Shown here in pieces: positions 42,885-52,008 of a stretch of 64,000 nt of DNA. The translations under genes were made by a program, and so were the position numbers. The number at the start of each line of letters is the position of its first letter. Position 1 is the first letter of the stretch. The notes beneath the pieces were generated by a model. It worked only from the letters and a program-made list of their open reading frames with translations. It had not been told where the DNA came from and searched no databases. Origin of the DNA: Mycolicibacterium sp. P1-18 (lineage in GTDB: Bacteria; Actinomycetota; Actinomycetes; Mycobacteriales; Mycobacteriaceae); the NCBI RefSeq assembly GCF_008329535.1, contig NZ_NPKR01000012.1, positions 151,070 to 215,069 on the forward strand. The letters run 5' to 3'.

Positions 42885-43406
42885 ATGACGGTTCCCGCCG
42901 ACGGGGTTGGTCGACTCCTGCACTTCGTCGACCGCCGGCTGGACACCTTGCGCATGACCAAGGAGGACGTCGCCGCCCGCGGCGGGCCGGAAGCCAGTAC
43001 CTTGCACAAGGTTCTGCACCGGAGCAGCCAGAACACCCCGCGCGTACGAACGTTGCTCCGCCTGGACCTCAGCCTGGGCTGGGAGCCGGGATCCTCCGCC
43101 GCGGTGCTGCTCGGCGGGTACCCCCTGTCGGTCACCGCGCGGGCGAGCCGCACCGCGGACGGCGCCCGACCGGTGTCCGCCGACGAGGTCGTCGCCCGTC
43201 TGATGACCCGGCTGAAGGGTCTCGTCGACCAGACCCGGGCAGAGGTCAACGCCCTCGTCACCAGACTCGACGAGCTGGAGGGCGTCCACCACCGCCTTGC
43301 CGAGGAATTCCACGCCGACCCGGACCTGGTGGCCGCGTTCACCGCCGGCCGCGGCGACGCTGGCACACACGAGCCGTGTGTCGCCGATCCTCGTTGCGAC
43401 GGGTAG
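42885..43406 (+). CDS. putative HTH regulator next to the T4SS operon
   Basis: 173 residues from the ATG at 42885. VDRRLDTLRMTKEDVAARGGPEASTLHKVLH has the helix-turn-helix cadence of XRE-like repressors, followed by RTLLRLDLSLGWEPGSSAAVLLGGYPLSV. The rest is helical (VARLMTRLKGLVDQTRAEVNALVTRLDELEGVHHRLAEEF), probably a coiled-coil dimerisation region. The divergent arrangement with the TcpC operon makes it the likely regulator of transfer genes. Confidence 0.65.
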   Translation: MTVPADGVGRLLHFVDRRLDTLRMTKEDVAARGGPEASTLHKVLHRSSQNTPRVRTLLRLDLSLGWEPGSSAAVLLGGYPLSVTARASRTADGARPVSADEVVARLMTRLKGLVDQTRAEVNALVTRLDELEGVHHRLAEEFHADPDLVAAFTAGRGDAGTHEPCVADPRCDG

Positions 43407-43417
43407 CCGCCCGACGC

Positions 43418-44086
43418 TCATCGGGTCCGCTCCCCCGGCCGCCGCAGCGGCTGCGGCTCGAGCAGTGCGGGACCGGTTGTGTCATAGCCACCCAGGATCT
43501 CGACCGCTTCGGCCGACGATAGCGCCGCCCGCGGGGGGATCAGCGGAAACCACTGTCGCGACGCCGGAACCGCCAGCCAACCCTCCGCGATCCCTAGCAC
43601 GGACGCCGCGGCCGGCACTGCGGCGATCTGTGCGCACACCCACGGCCCAACCACCGCCCCGCGAAGGGAATCCCCCGGCTGGTACACGGTGACGCCCAGC
43701 AGAACGGTCAAGGCGCTCAACGTCATCGCCGAGACCGACAACGCCATGACCGGATATCCGCGCAGCGTGTCGGGAATGAGCCGGGTCACCGCCGCCTTGA
43801 CGGCGTAGCCGCCCGCCAACCCCAGCGGCACGAGCGCCACCACCACCCACAGCAGCGTCACCTCCACGTGGGCGGCCGGTGACCGCACGGGGCGCAACCA
43901 CACCGGTGGCAACGACGTGTCGTCATGTGGATCGGGCACCGCTGAGGCGTGGTCGCGCTGGCGGGCTCGGATGCGGCGACCCAGCCGCTCGGCGCGACGC
44001 CGCTGGATCGTCGACCATCCCTGATGTCGGGCGATCCAGGCCCGCCGCACCGAGTCGAACCGGTCGACGCTCCCAGCGTGTGACAT
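43418..44086 (-). CDS. membrane protein, hypothetical
   Basis: 222 residues. A basic N-terminal region (VRRAWIARHQGWSTIQRRRAERLGRR), then three to four membrane helices between about 72 and 170, and a cytosolic C-terminus. No named family. The upstream sequence TAGGCT, 6 bases, ATG (minus strand, 44093-44098) suggests a leaderless transcript. It ends 11 bases from the convergent HTH gene. Confidence 0.6.
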   Translation of the reverse strand: MSHAGSVDRFDSVRRAWIARHQGWSTIQRRRAERLGRRIRARQRDHASAVPDPHDDTSLPPVWLRPVRSPAAHVEVTLLWVVVALVPLGLAGGYAVKAAVTRLIPDTLRGYPVMALSVSAMTLSALTVLLGVTVYQPGDSLRGAVVGPWVCAQIAAVPAAASVLGIAEGWLAVPASRQWFPLIPPRAALSSAEAVEILGGYDTTGPALLEPQPLRRPGERTR

Positions 44087-44231
44087 GGTTCGAGCCTAAG
44101 TCGCCCAGAGGGCGGTCACTGCACGAAGTTGCGGCGCCCAAAAGCCGACGCACGCACACGATCTCATGCCACGGAGATTCCCGCGGGCGACCGTCGCGGC
44201 TGCCGTGCGGACGCGTCCACCGGCGGGTCGG

Positions 44232-44558
44232 TCAATCCAGCGCGCCGGTCAGCCCCTCGGCGACGGCTCCGATGGTGGCCGCATTCGCCCCGTCCACCCG
44301 TTGGTAGCCCATCGCGCTGCCGTGCAGCGCCTCGGAGTGTTCGCTTAGTCGGCCGGTCAACGTCGTGGTAACCGCCTGCCACTTGGCCGATTTCGCCGCC
44401 AACGCCGCGGCACCCGCCGCCGGCAGGTAGGGCAGGGACGACTCCACCCACGAGGTGGTGGCCGTGTGCGTGGTCAGCAGCTCGTCGGCGTGCACCGACA
44501 CCTGCTCGCCCGAGGCGACGAGATCCTCGGGCACGACGGTGACCCTGTTCGCCGGCAT
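44232..44558 (-). CDS. ESX-substrate-like small protein (EspC/DUF2580 type)
   Basis: 108 residues from the ATG at 44558 (GAGGAG ribosome site). VTVVPEDLVASGEQVSVHADELLTTH..SWVESSLPYLPAAGAAALAAKSAKWQAVTTTLTGRLSEHSEAL is a two-helix hairpin with a Trp near the turn, the layout of WXG100-related EspC/DUF2580 proteins secreted by ESX systems. It is followed by GYQRVDGANAATIGAV. It pairs with the gene at 44661-45497 as a probable helical heterodimer. Confidence 0.7.
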   Translation of the reverse strand: MPANRVTVVPEDLVASGEQVSVHADELLTTHTATTSWVESSLPYLPAAGAAALAAKSAKWQAVTTTLTGRLSEHSEALHGSAMGYQRVDGANAATIGAVAEGLTGALD

Positions 44559-44660
44559 GGCCGCTCCTCGTCGATGTCCGTGGACGTCCTTGGCGTCGAC
44601 CTTACCGGCGCCGTCTTGAGCATCCTGCACGAAATGTCTGGCATCACAAGCACTCATCGG

Positions 44661-45497
44661 TCAGCCGCGGTAGGACGGCCGATCCATCGTCGGGTCCACC
44701 GACGGCGGCTGGGGCCACCAGATGCCGGGCGCGATTTCCTCGTAGCCGTGGGGGGCGAGTTCACCCGGATAAGACGGCATCCACAGCTTTCCGCTGATCT
44801 GGTCGGACGGAACCCAGACCCCGGACCCCGGGATGGCTTCCACGTACGTGGTGCCGCCGGGGAACATTCCGGTGCTCGGCGGCCCCAGCTCGCCAGGCGC
44901 CTTGATGATCGGCATGTCGTGGGACCCGGTGCCGTGGATGCCGTCCAGCGTCGACTGGGGGAGGTGGTTCGGATCCGGCGGCTCAGCGGGCGTGGACGGG
45001 GCGTCGAGCGGATAGTCCACCATCCGCACCTGGCCGGCCAGCTCGCCGGCACGCTGCTGGGTCTCGTCGACGATCTGCGATGCCCGATCGACCTGAGACT
45101 TCAGCGCGGCGAGGATTGCCCGTTGACCTGCGGGGGTGGTGACGGAGGCGGCGGCACGCGACGTCGCCTCCGACTCGCGGGCCAGGGCGGCGAGGCGGGC
45201 CGCGCCCGCACGGCTGAGTTCTGCTGCGGCCTCCGCGCGGGCCGAAAGCGTGGTGTCGGCGCCGGCGGCGGCGGTGAGCTCGCCGGTCGAGCGGCCGGCG
45301 AACCCGCGGTGCGCGCTCACCAGCTCACCGGAGAGCTCCGTGGTGGCCTGCGCGCTGGTGGCCGTCGCCGCGGCGGCGGTGCGGAGCTGACTGGCCGAGG
45401 TGCTCGCCGCGGCAGGTGGCTCGGGCGTCGCGGCGAACAGCGACTGTGCTCGCCCGATGATGGCCTGCACCTCGGTGCACGCCTGCGCCAACGACAT
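44661..45497 (-). CDS. ESX-associated helical protein (DUF4226/EspE-like partner)
   Basis: 278 residues from the ATG at 45497. The N-terminal 165 residues are Ala-rich helices ending in RAILAALKSQVDRASQIVDETQQRAGELAGQVR. The C-terminal 110 residues are Pro/Gly-rich (MFPGGTTYVEAIPGSGVWVPSDQI, PGIWWPQPPS). I infer an ESX substrate or chaperone partner of the EspC-like gene 102 bases downstream. There is no ribosome site; CATAAT lies 6 bases upstream of the ATG, consistent with leaderless transcription. The gap 45498-45811 contains nothing I recognise. Confidence 0.55.
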   Translation of the reverse strand: MSLAQACTEVQAIIGRAQSLFAATPEPPAAASTSASQLRTAAAATATSAQATTELSGELVSAHRGFAGRSTGELTAAAGADTTLSARAEAAAELSRAGAARLAALARESEATSRAAASVTTPAGQRAILAALKSQVDRASQIVDETQQRAGELAGQVRMVDYPLDAPSTPAEPPDPNHLPQSTLDGIHGTGSHDMPIIKAPGELGPPSTGMFPGGTTYVEAIPGSGVWVPSDQISGKLWMPSYPGELAPHGYEEIAPGIWWPQPPSVDPTMDRPSYRG

Positions 45498-45811
45498 GGA
45501 TCGATTATGGAGCACGTCGCCGCAAGGCCACCGCACAAAATCTTCGAGGTGGCCGCGTTCGGCCGACTGCTTAGGCCCGCACATCTGTCACTGATCCCCA
45601 CGTGCGGTCAGTGCGCGCGGTGTGGGTTTGCTTGGGCTGCGTCTTTGCCAGTTCGTCTAGGGTGGTGGTTGGAGGGCATTCCCCCCAATCGTCCTCCGAA
45701 ATCGACTCGGCCCTGCCACCCAATCCCCCCTGGGTTGGCGGGGCCAGTCTCGTTGGCGACGACGCATTGCTTCGGACCGTCGTGATGCATCAACCTGACC
45801 CCGCCGATCCG

Positions 45812-46048
45812 TTACTCCGGAGCCCTCGGATCCGAGCCCGGCGGTTCCGGCGTGGAGGATCTCAGCCGCCGGTGTCGCTCGGACAGCGATACGAGGCGCT
45901 CACTGCGGGCGCAGACGTCTTCGGCTGCCGAGACGACGGTGCGGGCGATGACGCACAGCTCTGCTGCTCGACGGAACAGTTCGGCCCAAGCTGTCGCCTT
46001 GTCTGCGGCTCCCCGCCCCGGCGAATCGAAGTGTTCGTTTGCCTCCAT
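45812..46048 (-). CDS. small helical hypothetical protein
   Basis: 78 residues, MEANEHFD... followed by one long helix with AWAELFRRAAELCVIARTVVSAAEDVCARSERLVSLSERHRRLR. No export signal. Small proteins beginning MEANEHFD are, as I recall, common in mycobacteria and have no known role. Probable coiled coil. Confidence 0.55.
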   Translation of the reverse strand: MEANEHFDSPGRGAADKATAWAELFRRAAELCVIARTVVSAAEDVCARSERLVSLSERHRRLRSSTPEPPGSDPRAPE

Positions 46049-46217
46049 GGGGGTCTGTGCCCAGGACCGCTGCGCTCAACCGTCTCGTCGAAGGGAAAAG
46101 ATGCGGCTCCGCGTGCTTCTCTCGCTCGTCCGGCGAGAGCCCAGTTCGCGTCGCACTGCCACGGGCAGCCGGGCGTTCGCGGCCCGTCCTGTCGGTGCCC
46201 GGCCGCACACTCATCCG

Positions 46218-46517
46218 GTGGCGGTTGGCGATCTCATCCAGTGGCGGGGCAAGTGGATCACCGAGCCGCCGACCCACTGCCCCAACGGTCACCGTCTCGG
46301 TCCGCACCAGACCCTCGTCGGGCACACGGCCTGCGGGGGGCACGGCGGCGGAGGGCACACGATCTGGCACTGCCTCACCTGCGACGCCATTACCTACGGT
46401 CCCGCGGTGAACACCCACTGCAACATCGCGATTGGTCCCGCAGCGGTGCGGTTGTCGACGGCGAAGAACGAGGGTGACATCCCGAACTGGCCGGCCCCAC
46501 CGCCGCCACCCTTCTGA
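46218..46517 (+). CDS. zinc-ribbon-like small protein
   Basis: About 99 residues from a GTG at 46218; the exact start is uncertain. VAVGDLIQWRGKWITEPPTHCPNGHRL, GHTACGGHGGGGHTIWHCLTCDAITYGP and NTHCNIAIGPAAVR carry a CPNGH knuckle, a GHTAC and an HCxxC pair, so a zinc-binding fold is likely. I recall this as a conserved small actinobacterial protein without assigned function. The longer upstream reading frame overlaps the opposite-strand gene at 45812 and is rejected. Confidence 0.6.
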   Translation: MAVGDLIQWRGKWITEPPTHCPNGHRLGPHQTLVGHTACGGHGGGGHTIWHCLTCDAITYGPAVNTHCNIAIGPAAVRLSTAKNEGDIPNWPAPPPPPF

Positions 46518-46531
46518 GTTGGCGGCGATGG

Positions 46532-46867
46532 TCACAGCACGTCGACGGCCTTCCCGGCGATGACCACCAGCACGGCGAGGGCGGCGGTCAGCGGCCCGGA
46601 CCAGCAGCCGATCGATACCCCCCGGCCGACTCGTCCGACTGTGCCACCCACTCGACTCAGCCCGTACCCCAGGACCGCGGCCACCGCCGCGACCGGCAGC
46701 ACCACCACGGGCACCAGGTAGGGCGCGAAGGGCAGCAGCGTCCAGGTGAGTCCCTCCGAGAGCAAGGTCGTCACGACGACGGCGACGTATCCCGCTGGTC
46801 CGTACCGGTCGTCCGCGGCGGTGTCCGGGGACTCGCCCCGGGGGTGTTCACCACAGCCAGAGGACAA
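46532..46867 (-). CDS. membrane protein, hypothetical
   Basis: 111 residues from a TTG at 46867, chosen because GGGGGAG lies 6 bases upstream. Three membrane helices (about 22-45, 48-70 and 83-108). It overlaps the end of the upstream membrane-protein gene by about 20 bases. No family recognised. Confidence 0.55.
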   Translation of the reverse strand: MSSGCGEHPRGESPDTAADDRYGPAGYVAVVVTTLLSEGLTWTLLPFAPYLVPVVVLPVAAVAAVLGYGLSRVGGTVGRVGRGVSIGCWSGPLTAALAVLVVIAGKAVDVL

Positions 46868-47198
46868 ATCCGACTCCCCCAATCAGCGTGACCGCGGACG
46901 ACCCCAAGACGCCGAATCCGACGCCGCGGAGCGTCAATCGCGGCCGGGTGACCAATGCCGCACCCACGGCCACCCCGATCAGGGCTGCGGCCGTGGTGGC
47001 CGCCAGGAGATTGGTCCGCTCATCGGCCCGCGTGGTTGCCGGCCAGCCGCGTGACCAGCCCATGAACCACAGCAGTATGAACAGTAGCCCGAGCACGAAT
47101 TGGATTGTGAGCGGCGATGATCGGATGGCCACCGCCCACACCCGACCGCCGATGCGACGCTCTGTCGGCAGGTCCCGACCCGAACTGACTTTCCGCAT
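46848..47198 (-). CDS. membrane protein, hypothetical
   Basis: 116 residues from the ATG at 47198. Three membrane helices (about 28-48, 65-85 and 92-115), with a basic N-terminus (GRDLPTERRIGGRVW). It is coupled by overlap to the next membrane protein, so the two probably form a complex. No family recognised. Confidence 0.55.
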   Translation of the reverse strand: MRKVSSGRDLPTERRIGGRVWAVAIRSSPLTIQFVLGLLFILLWFMGWSRGWPATTRADERTNLLAATTAAALIGVAVGAALVTRPRLTLRGVGFGVLGSSAVTLIGGVGFVLWLW

Positions 47199-47262
47199 CA
47201 CCGACGACGGCGACCCAGCGGTACCGCGGGAGTGGACTTTTCGTATCGGTCGCGAGCGACGG

Positions 47263-47796
47263 TCACGACTTGCCGTCCAACTGTTCCTTCATCGCGTCGA
47301 GGCAGCCATCCATGTAGTCACCGCGGTGGTACTTGCTCTTCTGGCCCAGCGGATTGGCGAAGGTGAACTGCTGCTTGCAGTAGTCCTCCGGGGAGGTCCC
47401 CGCGAACTTGACCATGGTCGGGCCGCCGTCAGCGGCCGATCGACCCGCCTGGTAGGACTGCTCGTCGCGCGGACCAATTCCTCCGACTGCGTTGACGACG
47501 CCCAAGCCCACGAGGATCACCGCGGCCGCGCAGCCTCCGATGATCCAGCCCCTGGACGATTTGCGCCGCCGAGGCGGCGGCGGACCGTACCCACCGTGCG
47601 GTTGTGGTGCCGGCGGGCCGTAATGCCCGTAGGGCTGCGGGGCCCCGTATGGCGGTGGTGGCGCCGGCGGCCATCCCGGCGCCGCTCCGGGTGGCGGCTG
47701 CTGCGGACCGCCGAACGGCCCGTTGGGGTTTGGCGGGGGCCATCCCGGCGGCGGGCCATACGGCGGCCGTGGCGGCTCCCACGGGGGTGAGGTCAC
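47263..47796 (-). CDS. Pro-rich single-pass membrane protein
   Basis: 177 residues from a GTG at 47796 with AAGGAGTG just upstream, which decides the start over an ATG 39 bases earlier. The N-terminal 75 residues are Pro/Gly/Tyr-rich (PPYGPPPGW type), then RRRKSSRG, one membrane helix (about 84-104), and a small outside domain with YCKQQF and DGCLDAM (two cysteines). The layout copies that of the sensor proteins in this window, but the outside domain is different and short. Function unknown. Confidence 0.65.
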   Translation of the reverse strand: MTSPPWEPPRPPYGPPPGWPPPNPNGPFGGPQQPPPGAAPGWPPAPPPPYGAPQPYGHYGPPAPQPHGGYGPPPPRRRKSSRGWIIGGCAAAVILVGLGVVNAVGGIGPRDEQSYQAGRSAADGGPTMVKFAGTSPEDYCKQQFTFANPLGQKSKYHRGDYMDGCLDAMKEQLDGKS

Positions 47797-47970
47797 ATTC
47801 CACTCCTTCGGACCGTTCGGGTGAACGTCGTGCACGCCTTAACGTAAGTCCTCCCGCGCCCTCTTCAACGCAGCAATCCCAGCTCGCGTGCGAAACGGTC
47901 CGAGGCCGAGCCGTTCCCTGTCTGACGGCACGCCACGTCGTCTCGGCGTCTTCGGCGAGAGAATCCATCC

Positions 47971-48201
47971 ATGGCTACCCAAGATCCACGCATTCAGCAA
48001 CTCCTCGACCTGCTGGCGGGAAGTTTCCTGTACTTCGCCGCCGTGACGTTCGTGGTGTGGCTGCTCATTGCGCTATTGGCAGCTGTGGTGGCGCCCGACG
48101 ATCGGGCGTCCCACTTCTTCTGGTGCACGTTTCTGCTGCTGGGGCCGGTTGGCGTCGCCATAGCCCTGTTGGCGCAGCCGCGTCAGTACCCGGAGGTGTG
48201 A
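47971..48201 (+). CDS. small two-helix membrane protein
   Basis: 76 residues. DPRIQQLLDLLAGSFLYFAAVTFVVWLLIALLAAVVAP forms helix 1, DDRASHFFWCTFLLLGPVGVAIALLAQP helix 2. GAGAGAAT upstream may serve as ribosome site. No family recognised. Confidence 0.6.
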   Translation: MATQDPRIQQLLDLLAGSFLYFAAVTFVVWLLIALLAAVVAPDDRASHFFWCTFLLLGPVGVAIALLAQPRQYPEV

Positions 48202-48340
48202 CCACATTCGTCGCCGGCGATTGCTGCGCCGGCTCGGCCCAGAATAATTAGCCAGCAGCTACTTGCGATCTTGCTCAGCTCAGCTCTACAGTTCGTGCGG
48301 GCCCGGGTCGGCCCGCGCCATCGTCACCTCAGGGGGAACC

Positions 48341-48538
48341 GTGTTCATTCGTCTCGTCATCGCCTCGGCCGCTGTCGCCGCCGTCGCCGTGGGAATCGCA
48401 CCGGCGGCCTCGGCTGCCGGTCCGTACAAGAACTGCACCGCAGCGCACGCCGACAACCGCTGGGACATTCCGCAGGGCGATCCGGACTACGTGTCGAGCC
48501 AGGATCGTGACGGCGACGGGATCGCCTGCGAGTCCTGA
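48341..48538 (+). CDS. secreted Excalibur-type calcium-binding peptide
   Basis: 65 residues from a GTG at 48341 (AGGGGGAA ribosome site). Signal peptide to ASAAG, then the Excalibur pattern YKNCTAAHADNRWDIPQGDPDYVSSQDRDGDGIACES: two cysteines around a DRDGDG calcium loop. The family is usually extracellular. Here it is a stand-alone domain of minimal length, convergent with eccE. Confidence 0.8.
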   Translation: MFIRLVIASAAVAAVAVGIAPAASAAGPYKNCTAAHADNRWDIPQGDPDYVSSQDRDGDGIACES

Positions 48539-48640
48539 GCCGCCGCCCTCAGGCGGCGTCGGCGAGATGACCGTCGCGCCGACGCCGCCGAACTGGACAC
48601 TGCTGCAGCACGTCTCGGCACCCCGGCCGTCATGGCCCGC

Positions 48641-50371
48641 CTATCCCGTCCAGGCTTGCTCCTGCCGGAACGCGATGATCCCCACGTCCAGGGTGCGTTC
48701 GGCGGAGGTGATCCGCACCGTGGTCTTCGAGGTCTGTACGAACCGCAGGTCCGGGTTGGGGTCGGCGTTCCCGCCGCGGGCGGCGGTGATCACCGTCGCC
48801 GCCAGTCCCGCCGACGGCGGATTGGTGGGGTGGTCGTTGACTACGATGGTCGGCACGAACTCCGCGCGCCGACCACTTTGCACGACAGCCACATTGGGCT
48901 GCGCCACCGACATCCAGCGGTCCGGCCGCTGGGAGTAGATGGCGATCCGCTCCCCCGCCGCGGCGGCGCGGATCACCAGCTGACGGACGTAGAACTCCGA
49001 GGTGTCCATCACGATGCGGGTGGTCCGGTGCGGGTCGGTCAGCGCCACCATCACCAGGTCGTCGCGCTGCACCTCCGGCCGCGCCGCCGGGTCGTCGGCC
49101 AGGGCGGCGCCGACCAGAATGCCGGTCGGGCCGATCGGAATCTCCAGGGCGTCCGGGTCGGTCAGCTCCAGCCCAGGCAGCTCCAGCTTCGGGCGTGACG
49201 TCGGCGCGGTCCGCAGCACCGCCGCGCCCTGCGCGCCGGGCAGCGGGTTGAGGTAGAGCGTCGGTGGCTGCTGTGGCACCTGCGGGTCGTCGGTCCGCAC
49301 CAGCGCCGACACCAGCACCTTGCCGCCGGTCTCGGGGTCCCCGGAGCGGTCCTTGCGCAGCGAGACGGTGTGCACGACGGCGTCGCTGCGCAGCGCCCAC
49401 ATCTGGTGCAGGGAGGCGGTGGTGATGTCCTCCGGCGAGAAGTAGTACGACGTCAGATGTCCGGGGCGGCTGTCCACGGTGCGCCACTTCACCTGCGTGC
49501 CCGGGCCGCGGCGCGGCGCCGCCACCAGTTCCGGGCGCACCGCCGGCGCGGCGGTGCGCGTCGCGGAGACGGCCGCCGTGCTCTCGGGATCCTGCTCGGC
49601 GGTGTCCTCCGGTGCGGGCGGCACCGGTGCGCTGGCCAGCCCGACCGACAGTTCCTCCAGGGCGGCGTCCAGTTCGGCGGCGGTCAGTGCGGTGCAGCGC
49701 ACCCCCTCCTGGCGCAGCGCGGTCAGGATCCGGTCGGTCGCGGCGGCGGCGGCGGTGCCGATGGACTGCCGGTACACCAGGCCCTCGACCGAGTCGTGCA
49801 GGTCCAGGCGGACGATCAGTCGGGTGCTGCGGGCACCGGCGGCGGGCCGGTCGGCCAGCAGGGTGCTGTACAGCGCCGGGTAGTCGGTGCCGCGACGCAC
49901 CCGGTGCCCGGCGGAGACCACGTCGATCCCGGCCAGCCGTAGCCCGCCGGGCTGGTCGAGCGCGTCGACCAGCACGCGCAGCGGCAGCACGTTCACGGTG
50001 CGGGACACCGTCGAGCCGCGCAGGAACGTCGGGGCGTACGCCCGGCCGGCGACGTCGACCATGGTGATGGCCTCGTCGGGTTCCACCCGGACCCCGCACA
50101 TGCTGCTGCCCAGCGGTAGGTCCACCGCGGCGCCGGCTCGAACCACCGCGGTGCGGGTGGCCCGCCACCGGATCCGGTCGCGTACCCAGGTGGCGGCGTT
50201 GCGGCGGTGCACGGTGACCGCCAGCAGGATCAGGGTCACCGCGGTGACCGCCGCGGCCGGCCACCACCCGAAGCGGGTCGGGGTCAAGGCGGCGAAGGCG
50301 ACCAGTGCGACCACCTCGACGGCGATCACCACCGGCAGCACCGGGCGCACGGATACGGCGCGGGCCTTCAC
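48641..50371 (-). CDS. eccE: ESX type VII secretion component EccE
   Basis: 576 residues. Two N-terminal membrane helices (about 12-30 and 38-55), then a cytosolic domain containing GSSMCGVRVEPDEAITMVDVAG, DVVSAGHRVRRGTDYPALYSTLL and the C-terminal TTVRITSAERTLDVGIIAFRQEQAW. EccE sits at the edge of the ESX membrane core with EccB, EccC and EccD. Its ATG overlaps the mycosin stop (ATGA), giving the order eccD-mycP-eccE as in ESX-2. Last gene of the ESX run. Confidence 0.8.
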   Translation of the reverse strand: MKARAVSVRPVLPVVIAVEVVALVAFAALTPTRFGWWPAAAVTAVTLILLAVTVHRRNAATWVRDRIRWRATRTAVVRAGAAVDLPLGSSMCGVRVEPDEAITMVDVAGRAYAPTFLRGSTVSRTVNVLPLRVLVDALDQPGGLRLAGIDVVSAGHRVRRGTDYPALYSTLLADRPAAGARSTRLIVRLDLHDSVEGLVYRQSIGTAAAAATDRILTALRQEGVRCTALTAAELDAALEELSVGLASAPVPPAPEDTAEQDPESTAAVSATRTAAPAVRPELVAAPRRGPGTQVKWRTVDSRPGHLTSYYFSPEDITTASLHQMWALRSDAVVHTVSLRKDRSGDPETGGKVLVSALVRTDDPQVPQQPPTLYLNPLPGAQGAAVLRTAPTSRPKLELPGLELTDPDALEIPIGPTGILVGAALADDPAARPEVQRDDLVMVALTDPHRTTRIVMDTSEFYVRQLVIRAAAAGERIAIYSQRPDRWMSVAQPNVAVVQSGRRAEFVPTIVVNDHPTNPPSAGLAATVITAARGGNADPNPDLRFVQTSKTTVRITSAERTLDVGIIAFRQEQAWTG

Positions 50372-52008
50372 GACATCCTCCGGCGGATCGCGACCACGCC
50401 GCCGAGCAGCGCGGCCACCACCAGCACCCCGGCCCCGCCCAGCAAGGCGATGGTGCGGGCCTGGTGGTCCGGTGCCGGTGGGGGTGGCGGGACGTACAGG
50501 TCGGTGGTGAGGTGTTCCACGGGCTTGCTGTCCCCTGGGGCCACGTCGAAGGTCAGTGACGCCACCGGGTCGACCACGCCGTACCCGACGGCGTTGTCCA
50601 CCCCGTGCGGCGGGTTGTGCGCGGTCTCGGTGATCCGCCGGATCACCTGGTGGGCCGTCAGATTGGGGAACTTGGCGCGGATCAGGGCGGCCACGCCGGA
50701 GACGTAGGCCGCGGAGAAGCTGGTGCCCCAGAAGCCATACCCGGTCCCGGGGTCACGCGCCGGCATGGCGTTGACCGGGGTGCCGTTCACGCTCGAGAGT
50801 CCCATGATGCGGTAGCCGGGGGCGGCGACGCCGACCCACGGTCCGGCGATGCTGTCGGGCATCGGCTGCCCGTCGGGGGTGACCGCACCGACGGAGAGCA
50901 CGTAGTCGGAGTACCAGGCGGGGGTGACGATCGTCCGTACCCCGGCCCAGTCCCGCGGGTCGTCGGGGTTGAGCGGGTTGAACGCCGGGTTCTGGCCGCA
51001 GTCGGGCTGCAGCGGGTCGCCCTTGTTACCGGCGGCGGCGACGATGACGGCGTCCTTCTCCACTGCGGCGTAGCGCACCGCCGCGCCGAGCGGGTCCTGG
51101 TTGATCGGGGCGGCGGCGTTGATGCACGACGCCAAGGACACGTTGATGACCTTCACCCCCAGGTCGGCGGCATGGCGGATGGCGCGGGCCAGGGTGACCA
51201 CGTCACCGGCCTTGCGGTGGGTTTCGGCCTCCTCCGGGGTGGGGTTGGCCGGGCCGAACTGCGGGGAGGACTGCCGGATGGAGATCAGGGTGGCGTCCGG
51301 GGCGACTCCGACGATGCCGTCGGGCGCGCCGGGCGGCAGCGGGGGCACCAGGGCCACCCCACCGGTTGGGTCCTCCGGACCGCTGGCCGGGGCGTCCGGC
51401 GCCGGCGGTGGTGGTGGTGCCGGGGGCGGCGGGGGTGGTGCGGTCACGGTGACCGTGGACGGCTTCGGAGGCGGGGGCGGGGGAATCGTCGGAGCCGGGT
51501 TGGCCGGCACCGGCGGCGGTGGCGGCGGGGCGCCGATCCCGGCCGGCTTGGGTGTCGGACGGTCCGCCGGGTTCGACGGTGCCGCCCCGATGATGGAGGC
51601 GACGATGGTGCCGTGGCTCTCGCAGTCGGTCAGCCCGCCGTTGGCCAGGCCCATCACGTAGTCTCCGCCGGGAAACAGGCTGGGAAATCGCGGGTTTGGG
51701 GTCACCCCGGTGTCGATGATCGCCACCGACACCCCGGCACCGGTGGAGTACTGCCAGGCCCGGCGCAGGTCGAGCATCACGTTGCCGGGAGCTGCCTCCC
51801 CCAGGTCGGGGTCGGCGACGACGGCCGGTGCGGCACAAGCCATCTGCTGACGCATCAGCTCCGGCGGACCGGGGGTGTCGTTCGGCGGCAGGGCGCCGGG
51901 GTCGATGACCGGCGGGGCCACCGCCCACGCCGTCGGCGGGGCCACCACGTGTGCGGCCAGCAGGGCCGCCGCACCCACGCCGGCCATGGTGCGTCGCGCG
52001 CGGCTCAT
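50368..52008 (-). CDS. mycP: mycosin, membrane subtilisin-like protease of the ESX system
   Basis: 546 residues from the ATG at 52008 (TGATG overlap with eccD). Signal peptide to about residue 29, triad Asp99 (AIIDTGV), His132 (ESHGTIVAS), Ser430 (WGTSFSAAYVSG), with Asn327 (AAAGN) for the oxyanion hole, and a C-terminal membrane helix (about 520-540). All mycosin landmarks are present. A Pro-rich insertion (about 150-210, long PPPPPP runs) lies between His and Ser, longer than the corresponding loop I remember in MycP1 or MycP5. Mycosins stabilise the ESX membrane complex and cleave some substrates. Confidence 0.9.
   Translation of the reverse strand: MSRARRTMAGVGAAALLAAHVVAPPTAWAVAPPVIDPGALPPNDTPGPPELMRQQMACAAPAVVADPDLGEAAPGNVMLDLRRAWQYSTGAGVSVAIIDTGVTPNPRFPSLFPGGDYVMGLANGGLTDCESHGTIVASIIGAAPSNPADRPTPKPAGIGAPPPPPPVPANPAPTIPPPPPPKPSTVTVTAPPPPPPAPPPPPAPDAPASGPEDPTGGVALVPPLPPGAPDGIVGVAPDATLISIRQSSPQFGPANPTPEEAETHRKAGDVVTLARAIRHAADLGVKVINVSLASCINAAAPINQDPLGAAVRYAAVEKDAVIVAAAGNKGDPLQPDCGQNPAFNPLNPDDPRDWAGVRTIVTPAWYSDYVLSVGAVTPDGQPMPDSIAGPWVGVAAPGYRIMGLSSVNGTPVNAMPARDPGTGYGFWGTSFSAAYVSGVAALIRAKFPNLTAHQVIRRITETAHNPPHGVDNAVGYGVVDPVASLTFDVAPGDSKPVEHLTTDLYVPPPPPAPDHQARTIALLGGAGVLVVAALLGGVVAIRRRMS

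Noticed and set aside
45852..46217. Upstream extension of the zinc-ribbon-like gene
   Set aside because: Ser/Arg-rich and antisense to the small helical gene at 45812-46048. The conserved part begins at the GTG at 46218.
47530..47790. Pro/Gly-rich repetitive DNA, also at 17.5-17.7 kb, 19.2-19.5 kb and 51.4-51.6 kb
   Set aside because: Explained by Pro-rich linkers of membrane proteins; not a CRISPR array or mobile repeat. No CRISPR array, tRNA or rRNA gene was seen in the window.
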